A DNA stretch of 64,000 nt. It comes from an uncultured Bacilli bacterium (GTDB lineage: Bacteria > Bacillota_I > Bacilli_A > RF39 > UBA660). The notes under the pieces were generated by a model. It saw only the letters and a list, made by a program, of their open reading frames with translations. It did no database searches and was not told the origin of the DNA. The translations under genes and the position numbers were made by a program. This document shows positions 36,242 through 45,274 of the stretch, piece after piece. Each line of letters starts with the position of its first letter. Position 1 is the stretch's first letter. The stretch covers positions 1 to 64,000 of the forward strand of contig CAKPMH010000003.1 in assembly GCA_934167935.1 (NCBI GenBank), read 5' to 3'.

Positions 36242-36733
36242 ATGTATTATATAAATATCTTTTTTATATATTCTATAGTTGGATATATTTTAGAATATAT
36301 TGTTCATTTAATTACAGGATACGAAGGTGGTATTTTATATGGGTTTTGGACACCTATATATGGAGTTGGAAGTGTAATTATAATATATTTATATAATAAG
36401 TATATTAGTAAATTAAAGATGCATAAAATACTTAAATTTATATGTATATTTTTAACAGGTTTTTTATTATTATCTTTTATAGAATTTATAGGCGGTATTA
36501 TAATTAAATTTTTATTTAATAAAACTTTATGGGATTATACTGATTATAAATATAATATAGGAAAATATGTTTCTCTTGAAATGGGACTTTTATGGTCTGT
36601 TATCTCATTAATATTAATTTATTTATTAAAAAAACCAACCGATAAAATTGCAAAAAAAATACCCAAAAAGGTAACATGGGTATTAATTATTTTCTTTTTT
36701 ATAGATGTCTTTTTTACGCTTCTTAGTAAGTGA
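36242..36733 (+). CDS. Membrane protein of the putative ABC transporter permease family PF06541
   Basis: The protein has 163 residues and four to five hydrophobic helices. Family marks are IVGYILEYIVHLITGYEGG, YGFWTPIYGVGSVI, LSFIEFIGGII and LWDYTDYKYNIGKYVSLEMGLLW. PF06541 is named a permease by an early annotation, but its role is unknown. GGTGAT precedes the start. Its 3' end overlaps the convergent GNAT-like gene by 51 bases. Confidence 0.78.
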   Translation: MYYINIFFIYSIVGYILEYIVHLITGYEGGILYGFWTPIYGVGSVIIIYLYNKYISKLKMHKILKFICIFLTGFLLLSFIEFIGGIIIKFLFNKTLWDYTDYKYNIGKYVSLEMGLLWSVISLILIYLLKKPTDKIAKKIPKKVTWVLIIFFFIDVFFTLLSK

Positions 36734-37210
36734 TTTTTTTATATAATAAAATTCATCATTTCCATTGAAAATATAATAAATAGAGTCATTCTTTTTAATA
36801 ATATTAGTAGAATTCCAATTATTATTTAAAATAGAATATGCACATTTATTAAATTCTTTTTCTGATATTATTAATGTTGGTTCATCTGTTTCTAACCAAT
36901 TCATTGATAAATTAATTAAATCATTAAAATATTTATTGTATGAAATTTTATTTTTAATATATAGATTTGATAATTTTCTTTCTTTTTTTGTTTTCTTTAA
37001 ATTAACAAATCCAATTAAATTATTATTTTTGTATATTAATATAATATTTCTTTCATTAGTGTATATACCAGGTATAACTTTATTATTAAACCAATCAATA
37101 TAATCAGGATATTCTATTTTCATGATTTCTTTTATATTGTTTAAAATATCTTTTATATCAATTCCATTTTTTATACATGTTTGAATATCAGTATAAATAA
37201 TATCTTTCAT
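36683..37210 (-). CDS. GNAT-like acetyltransferase, divergent
   Basis: The protein has 175 residues. The alternation of strands and helices (RNIILIYKNNNLIGFVNLKKT, KLSNLYIKNKISYNKYFNDLI) resembles a GNAT fold: the beta4-beta5 segment IGFVNL and the LSNLYI strand before the acetyl-CoA loop. The usual QxxGxG/A loop is not clear, so activity is in doubt. GGTGAT precedes the start. The end is highly basic (SLTKKRKKDIYKKENN) and overlaps the convergent membrane protein gene. Confidence 0.6.
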   Translation of the reverse strand: MKDIIYTDIQTCIKNGIDIKDILNNIKEIMKIEYPDYIDWFNNKVIPGIYTNERNIILIYKNNNLIGFVNLKKTKKERKLSNLYIKNKISYNKYFNDLINLSMNWLETDEPTLIISEKEFNKCAYSILNNNWNSTNIIKKNDSIYYIFNGNDEFYYIKKSLTKKRKKDIYKKENN

Positions 37211-37243
37211 AAAATCACCGAAGCTTATTATAGCATAATTTTT

Positions 37244-37882
37244 TTATTTTGCAATACTAAGATATTCTTCTAAGGTTAAATTATGTTTATAGATATATTT
37301 TGCATCTTTAGTACCAACATATCTATAATGCCAAGGTTCATATTTAAAACCAGTAATTTTTTCTTTACCTTTAGGATATCTTAATATAAAACCATATTTA
37401 TAAGCATTATTTTTCATCCAATCAAATTCCTTAGATTCTTCAAATAGGTCATAATCAAAATTTGAACCTTCAACATCAACAGCAAGACCTGTTTGATGTT
37501 CAGAATGTCCAGGTTTAGCACTACAATTTAATGCATAATCCATTCCTTTTTCACTAACATAATAATTAAATAATTCTTCTTGATAAGTATAGCTTCTATA
37601 AGCAGATGAGGCAATAATTCTAAAGCCTTTTAATTTAGCATCAGAACTTAGTTTATAAAAAGCATTAGCTACTTCTTCTTTTAAATATTTTTCATTATTT
37701 GAATATTTTAAATCTAATTTTACTAAATCATTTGGAATAAAATCATTGGGTAATTTATTATTTTTATTCACTAAAACTAATATATCATTTGGATTTTTAA
37801 TATCCTTAATATTTTCATAAAATTTATCTTTACACCCAGTAGATAGTAAGATAAAAACAATAATTAAAACATACTTCTTCAT
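37244..37882 (-). CDS. D-Ala-D-Ala carboxypeptidase lipoprotein (VanY family)
   Basis: The protein has 212 residues with a lipoprotein signal (LLSTGC, Cys at about 17). The VanY/LdcB zinc motifs are clear: SAYRSYTYQEELFN, KPGHSEHQTGLAVDVE (His and Asp ligands) and EPWHYRYVG (catalytic Glu and His). It trims the terminal D-Ala (or acts as an LD-type trimming enzyme) of peptidoglycan on the outer face of the membrane. Its gene lies 33 bases beyond the start of the GNAT-like gene, so the two may share a transcript. Confidence 0.9.
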   Translation of the reverse strand: MKKYVLIIVFILLSTGCKDKFYENIKDIKNPNDILVLVNKNNKLPNDFIPNDLVKLDLKYSNNEKYLKEEVANAFYKLSSDAKLKGFRIIASSAYRSYTYQEELFNYYVSEKGMDYALNCSAKPGHSEHQTGLAVDVEGSNFDYDLFEESKEFDWMKNNAYKYGFILRYPKGKEKITGFKYEPWHYRYVGTKDAKYIYKHNLTLEEYLSIAK

Positions 37883-37935
37883 AACATCACTAATATATAT
37901 TATGAAAAAGCAAAAAAAAAAGAACTAGTCTTTTA

Positions 37936-38148
37936 TTATGCAGCAACTTCAGTATCTATAACTTCGTTATCCACACTTTTGCTTGCTTTTTTTAAATTTC
38001 TAATTTCTCTAGCAGTTAATCTAACTTTTTGCCCATTTTCAAGAGTTACTTGTTGTAAATTAAGTTTTTGAGCATGTTTAGTAGCTCTAAGAGAATGTGA
38101 TCTTCTATTACCAAATAAAGGTTTTTTTTCAGTTGCTTTTCTAGCCAT
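37936..38148 (-). CDS. rpmB: 50S ribosomal protein L28
   Basis: The protein has 70 residues: PLFGNRRSHSLRATKHAQKLNLQ, KVRLTAREIRNLKK. The core is typical L28 with a few extra acidic residues at the end (DNEVIDTEVAA). The first Cys pair of zinc-binding L28 is absent (ARKATEKKPLFGN), so this is the zinc-free form. AGGAGG precedes the start. Confidence 0.93.
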   Translation of the reverse strand: MARKATEKKPLFGNRRSHSLRATKHAQKLNLQQVTLENGQKVRLTAREIRNLKKASKSVDNEVIDTEVAA

Positions 38149-38190
38149 AATTTACCTCCTATATATAGATTTTTTGTTCCATGCTTTATA

Positions 38191-38219
38191 ATTTTACTAT
38201 ATTTTAAGAAATAAGTCAA
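38191..38219 (-). promoter_or_regulatory. Promoter of rpmB
   Basis: On the reverse strand TTGACT (38219-38214) and TAAAAT (38196-38191) are spaced 17 bases apart, about 40 bases before the start. Confidence 0.75.
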
Positions 38220-38310
38220 ATGTTTATGAGTAAATTGTTACAAAATTATGAAATTTCTGTAAAAATGTTATAAAGAAAAAGTTAAAAAATTTTTTTCTTT
38301 AAAATATTTT

Positions 38311-38338
38311 TTGAAATATATGACTTCTATGATATACT
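38311..38338 (+). promoter_or_regulatory. Promoter of the DUF5684-like gene
   Basis: TTGAAA (38311-38316) and TATACT (38333-38338) with 16-base spacing, 24 bases ahead of the start codon. Confidence 0.65.
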
Positions 38339-38362
38339 ATATATGATAAAAAAAGTGGACTA

Positions 38363-38956
38363 ATGGTACAAGAAGAGTTGGCAACAAAACAAACAGATAG
38401 TTTTTTTACAGTAGCATGGGGATTTGCAGTAATAATTATTATAATAGCCCTAATAATAGGTATCACACAAATAATAGCAAGTTGGAAGCTATACAAAAAA
38501 TGTGGAAGAAAAGGTTGGGAATCAATAATACCTTTTTATGCATCATGGATAAAAATAGTTGAAATAGCTAAGCTAAATTGGTGGTGGTTCTTAATAGCAC
38601 TATTACCACCAATATTATTGTTTAATGAAAAAAATATGACAGTAATAATAAGCTTAGTAACATTGTTTGTAACATTTCAATGTAATTACAACATCGTTAA
38701 AAAATTTCATAAGGGTACAGGTTTTGCAATCTTAATGACATTATTACCAACTATTTTATATTTAATATTAGCGTTCTCTAAAGATTATGTATATGATGAT
38801 TCAGTACAAGTAAGTAAGAATGGTATTATAAAAGATAACGATATAAATAATACTAATAACAATATAAATATAAGTAATAAATGTTGTTCTGCTTGTGGAA
38901 CTCAAATCAATAATGATGTAAAATATTGTCCTACATGTGGAAATGAAATAAAGTAA
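38363..38956 (+). CDS. DUF5684-like membrane protein with C-terminal zinc ribbon
   Basis: The protein has 197 residues. Helix at about 18-40, then the conserved ASWKLYKKCGRKGWESIIPFY motif and a second hydrophobic block NWWWFLIALLPPILLF with two more helices, as in DUF5684. An Asn-rich linker leads to a zinc ribbon with two Cys pairs: CSACG and CPTCG. Function unknown; the ribbon should lie in the cytosol. The ribosome site is weak (GTGGA). Confidence 0.7.
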   Translation: MVQEELATKQTDSFFTVAWGFAVIIIIIALIIGITQIIASWKLYKKCGRKGWESIIPFYASWIKIVEIAKLNWWWFLIALLPPILLFNEKNMTVIISLVTLFVTFQCNYNIVKKFHKGTGFAILMTLLPTILYLILAFSKDYVYDDSVQVSKNGIIKDNDINNTNNNINISNKCCSACGTQINNDVKYCPTCGNEIK

Positions 38957-38982
38957 TAGACATATCGTTTATTACTTTTTAT
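38950..38982 (+). terminator. Terminator after the DUF5684-like gene
   Basis: Stem AAAGTAATA/TATTACTTT with an 11-base loop, then T-rich tail; overlaps the stop codon. Confidence 0.7.
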
Positions 38983-39097
38983 ATTAAGATTCAATATATA
39001 TTATATAGTCTAAAAGTGTAAAGAAATATAAATAACCAAAATATAAATTGACAAAGAAAATATATAAGTATACTATTAATATAGAAAGGGTGTATAT

Positions 39098-39949
39098 ATG
39101 GAAAAGAAAAATAATAAGGGGTTAATAATACTAATTGTATTTTTAGTATTAGTAGTAATAGGTTTAGCAAGTATTATAGTAATAGATAAATTAAATAATA
39201 GTGATAAGACTAATGATAATAAAATAACAGAAAATGAAGATAAAAAAGATGAATTGATGGAAGTAAATGAAGAAGATTATGAAATGCTAGTAGATAGATT
39301 AATGTACCATAATTTACTTAACTATGAATTATTGGATAAGAATTATACCATAGATAATATTTCTGAAGATTTTATGCAAGAGATTGCTATATTTACTTTA
39401 AATACAAATAGGTATAAAAATACAGAAGAAATAGCTAAAAACTTTAAATTATATGAATCATATGAAGAATTCAAAGATAAGTATGGTGATTATGTTGATG
39501 GAATTCCAGCAATAAAGGTAAAAAATAATTTAAAAACAATTTTTAATAAAGATGTAAAACTTTCAGATACAATTGGAAATTATAAATATGTTTCTAGTAT
39601 TGATGCATATGTTTATGATGCTTTCGGTAGCGGATATGGAAGAGAAATATCAACAGGTTATCTTCTTTATAAAGCAGAGAAAAAAGGTGATGAATTATAT
39701 ACTTATTTAAAAGTATATATAGATGATGATGATGATTCAGCAATTTATGATTATGCAAAAGCAACAATTTCTAATGGACAGTTAAATATTGATAAATTAC
39801 CAACGCCTGTTACAAAAAAATCTAATAGTGATAGAATTTTTTTAACAACAAATTATATCAAACAAAACTTAGATAAATTTACAACATATAAATTTACATT
39901 TAAACTAATAGATGGAAATTATATATATCAAAAATTTGAAAAAATGTAA
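39098..39949 (+). CDS. Uncharacterised protein with one N-terminal membrane anchor
   Basis: The protein has 283 residues, with one helix (about 8-29) after a lysine-rich start, so the domain should be extracellular. It has an Asp/Asn/Glu-rich linker (35-60), then a folded region with YDYAKATI-type strands and repeated acidic loops (IDDDDDS). No catalytic motif is recognised. A TTGACA box (39048-39053) with a TATACT element (39069-39074) may form the promoter (15-base spacing, weak). Confidence 0.7.
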   Translation: MEKKNNKGLIILIVFLVLVVIGLASIIVIDKLNNSDKTNDNKITENEDKKDELMEVNEEDYEMLVDRLMYHNLLNYELLDKNYTIDNISEDFMQEIAIFTLNTNRYKNTEEIAKNFKLYESYEEFKDKYGDYVDGIPAIKVKNNLKTIFNKDVKLSDTIGNYKYVSSIDAYVYDAFGSGYGREISTGYLLYKAEKKGDELYTYLKVYIDDDDDSAIYDYAKATISNGQLNIDKLPTPVTKKSNSDRIFLTTNYIKQNLDKFTTYKFTFKLIDGNYIYQKFEKM

Positions 39950-39972
39950 AAGTCTAGAAATAGACTTTTTTC
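39947..39972 (+). terminator. Terminator
   Basis: Stem AAAAGTCTA/TAGACTTTTT with loop GAAA, overlapping the stop of the preceding gene. Confidence 0.85.
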
Positions 39973-40047
39973 TTTAAAGTAATATAAATAAAAACAATTG
40001 TTAATAATAACAATTTATAGTAAAATAAAGATAAGGATGTGATAGTT

Positions 40048-42930
40048 ATGTTTTATATTCCACTATATATAAAAACAGAATATTCTCTTTTAGATAGTAC
40101 AATTAAAATTAAAGAGTTAGTAGAATTTGCTAAAGCAAACAATATAAAAGCATTAACTATAACAGATAATAATCTATATGGTGCATATGAATTTTATTTA
40201 GAATGTACTAAAAATAATATAAAGCCTATAATAGGATTAGAAATAGAAATAAATAAATTAAAAATAATTTTATATGCCAAAAATATAAATGGATATAAAA
40301 ATTTAATAAAAATAAATGAAGAAGAAAAAAATATAGAATTAATAAAAAAATATAATAATGATTTAATATGTATATTACCATATAATTCGTTAGAATTATA
40401 TTCAAATTTAAGTGAAATATTTAAAGATATCTTTATTGGATATAAAAATATAAATGAATTTAATAATATAAAATATACTAATAAAATTTATTTAAATGAA
40501 ATACTTTATTTAAACAAAAACGATAAAATATATTATTTATATTTAAAAGGAATAAAAAATGGTGTAACAATTAATGAAGTAAATGTAGAAGAATATAATT
40601 ATCTTAATTTAGAAATAAAAGAAAATTTAGAAAACTATAAAAAAATATATGATAGCGTAAATATAGTATTAGAAAAAAGAAAAGATTTATTACCAATATA
40701 TAAGGTAGAAGAAAATTATACAGATTATACATATTTAAAAGAAATGTGTAGAATAGGACTCAAAAAAAGATTTGGAGAAAAGGTAAGTTTAATATATATA
40801 GAAAGAATAAAACATGAACTAGAAGTAATAAAAGAAATGGGCTTTTGTAATTACTTTTTAGTAGTAATGGATTATGTTAAATATGCAAAAAAACAAAATA
40901 TATTGGTTGGACCAGGAAGAGGAAGTGCTGCAGGAAGTTTAGTAGCATATGTACTTGAAATAACCGAAATAGATCCAATAAAATATAATTTATTATTTGA
41001 AAGATTTTTAAATAAAGATAGAATAACAATGCCAGATATAGACATAGATTTTGAATACAATAGAAGAGAAGAAGTGATAAACTATTGTGTAGAAAAATAT
41101 GGTATAAAAAAAGTGGCAACTATAGTGACATTTGGAACACTTGCAGCACGTCAGGCAATTAGAGATGTTGGAAGAGTAATGAATATTGATATAAAAGAAT
41201 TAGATTCATTTACTAAACTAATTGATTCAAAAATAAGTTTAAAAGAAAATATAAAAAGTCCAAAAATTCAAAATATAATAGACACTAATAAAAATATTAA
41301 TGAATTGGTAAAAGTCGCATTAAAATTAGAAGGATTAAAAAGACATACAAGTATACATCCAGCAGGTATAATAATATCAAATAAAGACCTTGATACAGTA
41401 TTACCAATTATAAAACATGAAAATATGTATATGACATGTTTTACAAGTAATTATCTTGAAGATATAGGACTACTAAAAATGGACTTTTTAGCACTTAAAA
41501 ATTTAACAATAATAACAAACATTTTAGAAGATTTAAAAAAAGATAATATAAATGTAGATTTTAATAAAATACCTTTAAATGATTCTAAAACATATGAAAT
41601 ATTTAAAGAAGGAAATACAACAGGAATATTTCAATTTGAATCAGAAGGAATGAAAAATTTCTTAAAAAAATTAAAACCAGATAATATAGAAGATTTATCA
41701 AATGCGTTAGCTCTTTATAGACCAGGACCAATGGCAAATATAGATAACTTCATAAGAAGAAAAAATAACTTAGAAAAGATAGAATATATAGATGAAAAAA
41801 TAGAAAAGATTTTAAAATCAACATATGGAATTATTATATATCAAGAACAAATAATGAAAATATCAAATGTAATGGCTTCATATACTATGCAAGAAGCAGA
41901 TTTACTTAGAAGAGCTATGAGTAAAAAAAAGGAAGATGTTTTACTGAATGAAAAATTAAAATTTATAAATGGTTGTATAAAGAATGGATATGATGAAAAA
42001 ACAGCAAATGAAATATTTGCAATGATTTTAAAATTTGCATCATATGGATTTAATAGATCTCATTCAGTAGCATATTCAATGATTTCATATAAAATGGCTT
42101 ATTTAAAAGCAAATTATAAAAAATATTTCATGAAAAATTTACTTGATAATGTAATAGGAACTATTATAACAAAAGACTATATATATGAAGCTAAAATGAA
42201 CGATATAAAAATACTAAATCCTGATATTAATAAAAGTGAAAAATATTATAAAATAGAAGCGGATGGTCTTCGTTTCCCATTTTCTTGTATAAAGGAAGTA
42301 GGAGAAAATATAATAAAAAAAATAGTAGAAACAAGAAAAGAAAAAAAATACATCGATATATTTGATTTTGTAGGTAGAGTATATGATAAACAAGTAAATA
42401 AAGAAGTAATTATAACATTAATAGATGTAGGATGTTTTGATTCATTTAATATAAATCATAAAACATTAATAGAAAATTTAGATTTAATTATAAATTATAC
42501 AGATTTATATAAAGAATTAGGAGAATATGCTATAAAACCAAATTTAATAGAATATAGTGAATATAGTGAATTAGAACTAATTGAAAGATCATTTAATAAA
42601 ATAGGATTTTATTTAAGTAATCATCCTGTAACTGAATATAAAGCAAAATATAAAAATATAGTAGATTTAAATGAAATAAAAAATTATTTCAATAGAATAA
42701 TTGAAACAGCCGTTATGATAGATAAAATAAAAAAAATAGAAACAAAAAATAAAGAAGAAATGTGTTTCATTGATTGTAGTGATGAATTTGAGCAAGCAGA
42801 ACTTGTTGTATTCCCTAAAGTATTAAAAAAATATCCAAATTTAAAAGTAGGAGATATAATAGTTATAAAATGTAAAGTTGAAAAAAGATTTGATAAATAT
42901 CAATTAATTTTAAATGAAATAATAAATTAA
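40048..42930 (+). CDS. dnaE: DNA polymerase III alpha subunit DnaE
   Basis: The start at 40048 follows AAGGATGTGAT. The protein has about 960 residues, shorter than the 1,100-1,160 of other DnaE proteins. The PHP domain at the N-terminus (SLLDSTIKIKELVEFAK, KALTITDNNLYGAYEFY) lacks the usual first His of the His-Thr-Glu-Tyr-Ser motif (here Lys), so its exonuclease/metal site looks degenerate. Polymerase blocks: GPGRGSAAGSLVAYVLEIT, catalytic PDIDIDFEYN (about 328), YRPGPMANIDNFIRRK, GIIIYQEQIMKI, RAMSKKKEDVL, FNRSHSVAYSMISYKMAYLKANY. A C-terminal OB fold is present. It is the replicative (DnaE-type) polymerase. Confidence 0.96.
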   Translation: MFYIPLYIKTEYSLLDSTIKIKELVEFAKANNIKALTITDNNLYGAYEFYLECTKNNIKPIIGLEIEINKLKIILYAKNINGYKNLIKINEEEKNIELIKKYNNDLICILPYNSLELYSNLSEIFKDIFIGYKNINEFNNIKYTNKIYLNEILYLNKNDKIYYLYLKGIKNGVTINEVNVEEYNYLNLEIKENLENYKKIYDSVNIVLEKRKDLLPIYKVEENYTDYTYLKEMCRIGLKKRFGEKVSLIYIERIKHELEVIKEMGFCNYFLVVMDYVKYAKKQNILVGPGRGSAAGSLVAYVLEITEIDPIKYNLLFERFLNKDRITMPDIDIDFEYNRREEVINYCVEKYGIKKVATIVTFGTLAARQAIRDVGRVMNIDIKELDSFTKLIDSKISLKENIKSPKIQNIIDTNKNINELVKVALKLEGLKRHTSIHPAGIIISNKDLDTVLPIIKHENMYMTCFTSNYLEDIGLLKMDFLALKNLTIITNILEDLKKDNINVDFNKIPLNDSKTYEIFKEGNTTGIFQFESEGMKNFLKKLKPDNIEDLSNALALYRPGPMANIDNFIRRKNNLEKIEYIDEKIEKILKSTYGIIIYQEQIMKISNVMASYTMQEADLLRRAMSKKKEDVLLNEKLKFINGCIKNGYDEKTANEIFAMILKFASYGFNRSHSVAYSMISYKMAYLKANYKKYFMKNLLDNVIGTIITKDYIYEAKMNDIKILNPDINKSEKYYKIEADGLRFPFSCIKEVGENIIKKIVETRKEKKYIDIFDFVGRVYDKQVNKEVIITLIDVGCFDSFNINHKTLIENLDLIINYTDLYKELGEYAIKPNLIEYSEYSELELIERSFNKIGFYLSNHPVTEYKAKYKNIVDLNEIKNYFNRIIETAVMIDKIKKIETKNKEEMCFIDCSDEFEQAELVVFPKVLKKYPNLKVGDIIVIKCKVEKRFDKYQLILNEIIN

Positions 42931-42955
42931 AACTCACTTATTAGTGAGTTTCTTT
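42931..42955 (+). terminator. Terminator of dnaE
   Basis: Stem AACTCACT/AGTGAGTT (42931-42938, 42943-42950) followed by TCTTTAT, just after the dnaE stop. Confidence 0.75.
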
Positions 42956-43124
42956 ATATAATTTTTTAATATCATCAGACATATCATCAATATTTAAATT
43001 TTTTAATTTTGTCATTTATAACTCTTTCTTGACTAATAAAAAAAAGTCATTGTTCAATAGTATAATCTCCCATTGAATATAAATCCATAAAATTTTTAAT
43101 TTCTGAAATCTCTTTAATTTTCAT
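42941..43124 (-). pseudogene. Decayed short coding remnant on the reverse strand
   Basis: Reading back from 43124, a frame begins MKIKEISEIKNFMDLYSMGD and stops at a TGA after about 26 codons; a second frame begins MTKLKNLNIDDMSDDIKKLY and ends TH at 42941. The two would need a frame change to join. The first part has the flavour of the C-terminal dimerisation helix of MerR-type regulators, which is weak. Otherwise the gap 42956-43238 holds only AT-rich sequence and the promoter of the MATE gene. Confidence 0.3.
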
Positions 43125-43184
43125 ATATCATCATATTTATTAATCTCGTATTAATAAATATTTTAGTTAATTAATAAAAAAAAC

Positions 43185-43213
43185 TTACACAAAAAAATTT
43201 TTTATGTTACAAT
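43185..43213 (+). promoter_or_regulatory. Promoter of the MATE-kinase fusion gene
   Basis: TTACAC (43185-43190) and TACAAT (43208-43213) with 17-base spacing, about 25 bases before the start codon. Confidence 0.6.
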
Positions 43214-43238
43214 TAATAAGTCGTTTTAAGGAGGATGT

Positions 43239-45206
43239 ATGAAAGAATTAAATTTAGGAAAAGAAAAAATTAATAAATTATTATTAGCCTTTGCACTTCC
43301 TTGTGTAATAAGTATGCTTATAAATTCAATTTATAATATTGTAGATCAAATATTTATAGGTAAAGGAGTAGGTACACTTGGTAATGCAGCAACAAATGTT
43401 ATATTCCCTTTAGTAATTATATTTAATGCAATAGCTGGATTAATAGGAAATGGAGCAGCAGCTAATTTATCACTTAAATTAGGGGCAAATGAAAGAGAAG
43501 ACGCAAAAAAAAGCATAGGACAAGCTATAACATTATCTATAATAGTTTCTATTTTAGTAAGTTTAATATCATATATTTTACTACCTAAATTAGTTTATTT
43601 ATTTGGATGTACAGATAATGTATATAAATATGCTATAGACTATGGAAAAATAATAATAATAGGTGCACCATTTATGATAACATATTCATCATTATCATCG
43701 ATAATTAGAGCAGATGGATCACCAAGATATTCAATGATTATGTTAGTTATAGGAGCTATAATAAATATAATATTAGATCCAATCTTTATTTTTGTATTAA
43801 AAAAAGGTGTAGAAGGTGGAGCAATAGCAACTGTTATAGGACAAATAGTTTCTTTTATAATAGCTGTTTTATATATCAAAAAAATAAAATCTGTGAAATT
43901 AACAAAAGAAGATTTTAAACTAGATAAAAAAGTATTTAAAATATTAGCACTTGGATTATCTTCATTTATAACACAAGCAATAATATTAATATTATTTGTA
44001 TTTATGAATAATATAATGACAAGATTAGGAGCAAACACAAAATTTGGTTCAGATATACCATTGTCTGTATATGGGGTAATATCAAAAATAAATAGTTTAT
44101 ATATATCAACAGTACTAGGTATATCAATAGGATCACAACCAATTATGGGCTTTAATTATGGTGCCCAAAATATAGATAGAGTAAAGGAAACAATAAAAAA
44201 AGTCTTAAAAATTAACTTTATTATAGGAATAATATTTAATTTAATATTTTTGTTATTTCCAAAACAATTAGCAGGAATATTTATATCAGTAAATGATCCA
44301 TCATATAATTTATTTATGGAATTTGCTGAATTAATGTGTCACTCATTTTTACTTGTAATAGCACTTAATGCACTTGAAATGACAACAAGTATAGTAATTC
44401 AATCTTTAGGACATGTTGTTAAATCAACTGCAGTAACTTTTATAAGACAAATAATATTATTAATACCAATATCATTATTATTAAGTATAGTATTTGATAA
44501 AGGAATATATGGAGTATTATATGCAGGATGTATATCAGATATAATATGTTTTATAATTACTATATTTATTTTAAAATCAGAATATAAAAATTTAGATAAT
44601 ATAAATAAAAAAGATGAAATATTTGTAGAAAACAAAGATGTAAATTATAATGGTAAACATATTGTTATTACAATATCAAGAGAATACGCATCAGGAGGAA
44701 GATTTGTTGGAAAATTAGTAGCAAACAAATTGAATATTCCATTTTATGATAAAGAAATAATACAATTAGCAGCAAAAGAATCTGGTTTAGGTGAAAAATA
44801 TATAGAAAAAATAGAAAAAAATAAAGAAAATAAAGGATACTTAAATAATGATGATAGATTATTTATAGCAGAAAAAAAGGTCATAGAAAAATTATCAAAA
44901 GAATCATGTGTAATAGTAGGAAGATGTGCCGATTTTATTCTTAAAGATAATAAAGATGTATTAAAAATATTTTTATATAGTGATCAAAAATCAAAGGAAA
45001 AAAGAGCAATTAAATATTATGGATTAAATAATAAAAATGCTTTAAAAGAAATAAACAAAATAAATAAAGAAAGAAGTAAACATTATAAATTTTATACAGA
45101 TAGAGAATGGAAAAATATAGAAAACTACGATTTAATGATAAATGTAGATAAATATGGTGTTGATATGACCGCTAATAATATAATTGAAATAGTAAAGGCA
45201 AAGTAA
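43239..45206 (+). CDS. MATE-family efflux transporter fused to a cytidylate-kinase-like domain
   Basis: The protein has 655 residues. Residues 1-455 are a full MATE transporter with about 12 helices: LLLAFALPCVISMLINSIYN, VDQIFIGKGVG, LGANEREDAKKSIGQAITLS, LGISIGSQPIMGFNYGAQN. After a short linker, residues 472-655 are a cytidylate-kinase-like domain (PF13189 type): ITISREYASGGRFVGKLVA, FYDKEIIQLAA, VIVGRCADFIL, SKEKRAI. Many stand-alone proteins have this kinase-like fold with unknown activity. MATE exports drugs or other cations with Na+ or H+. AAGGAGG precedes the start. No sequencing break is visible; the frame runs straight through. Confidence 0.9.
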   Translation: MKELNLGKEKINKLLLAFALPCVISMLINSIYNIVDQIFIGKGVGTLGNAATNVIFPLVIIFNAIAGLIGNGAAANLSLKLGANEREDAKKSIGQAITLSIIVSILVSLISYILLPKLVYLFGCTDNVYKYAIDYGKIIIIGAPFMITYSSLSSIIRADGSPRYSMIMLVIGAIINIILDPIFIFVLKKGVEGGAIATVIGQIVSFIIAVLYIKKIKSVKLTKEDFKLDKKVFKILALGLSSFITQAIILILFVFMNNIMTRLGANTKFGSDIPLSVYGVISKINSLYISTVLGISIGSQPIMGFNYGAQNIDRVKETIKKVLKINFIIGIIFNLIFLLFPKQLAGIFISVNDPSYNLFMEFAELMCHSFLLVIALNALEMTTSIVIQSLGHVVKSTAVTFIRQIILLIPISLLLSIVFDKGIYGVLYAGCISDIICFIITIFILKSEYKNLDNINKKDEIFVENKDVNYNGKHIVITISREYASGGRFVGKLVANKLNIPFYDKEIIQLAAKESGLGEKYIEKIEKNKENKGYLNNDDRLFIAEKKVIEKLSKESCVIVGRCADFILKDNKDVLKIFLYSDQKSKEKRAIKYYGLNNKNALKEINKINKERSKHYKFYTDREWKNIENYDLMINVDKYGVDMTANNIIEIVKAK

Positions 45207-45217
45207 TGCCTTTTTTA
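45193..45217 (+). terminator. Terminator of the MATE-kinase gene
   Basis: Stem AAAGGCA/TGCCTTT followed by a T run; the stop codon lies in the loop. Confidence 0.8.
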
Positions 45218-45274
45218 TATATAAATTTTATTGTATTTAAAATTATTAAAAGTTATAATAAAAAAGGTGATGAA

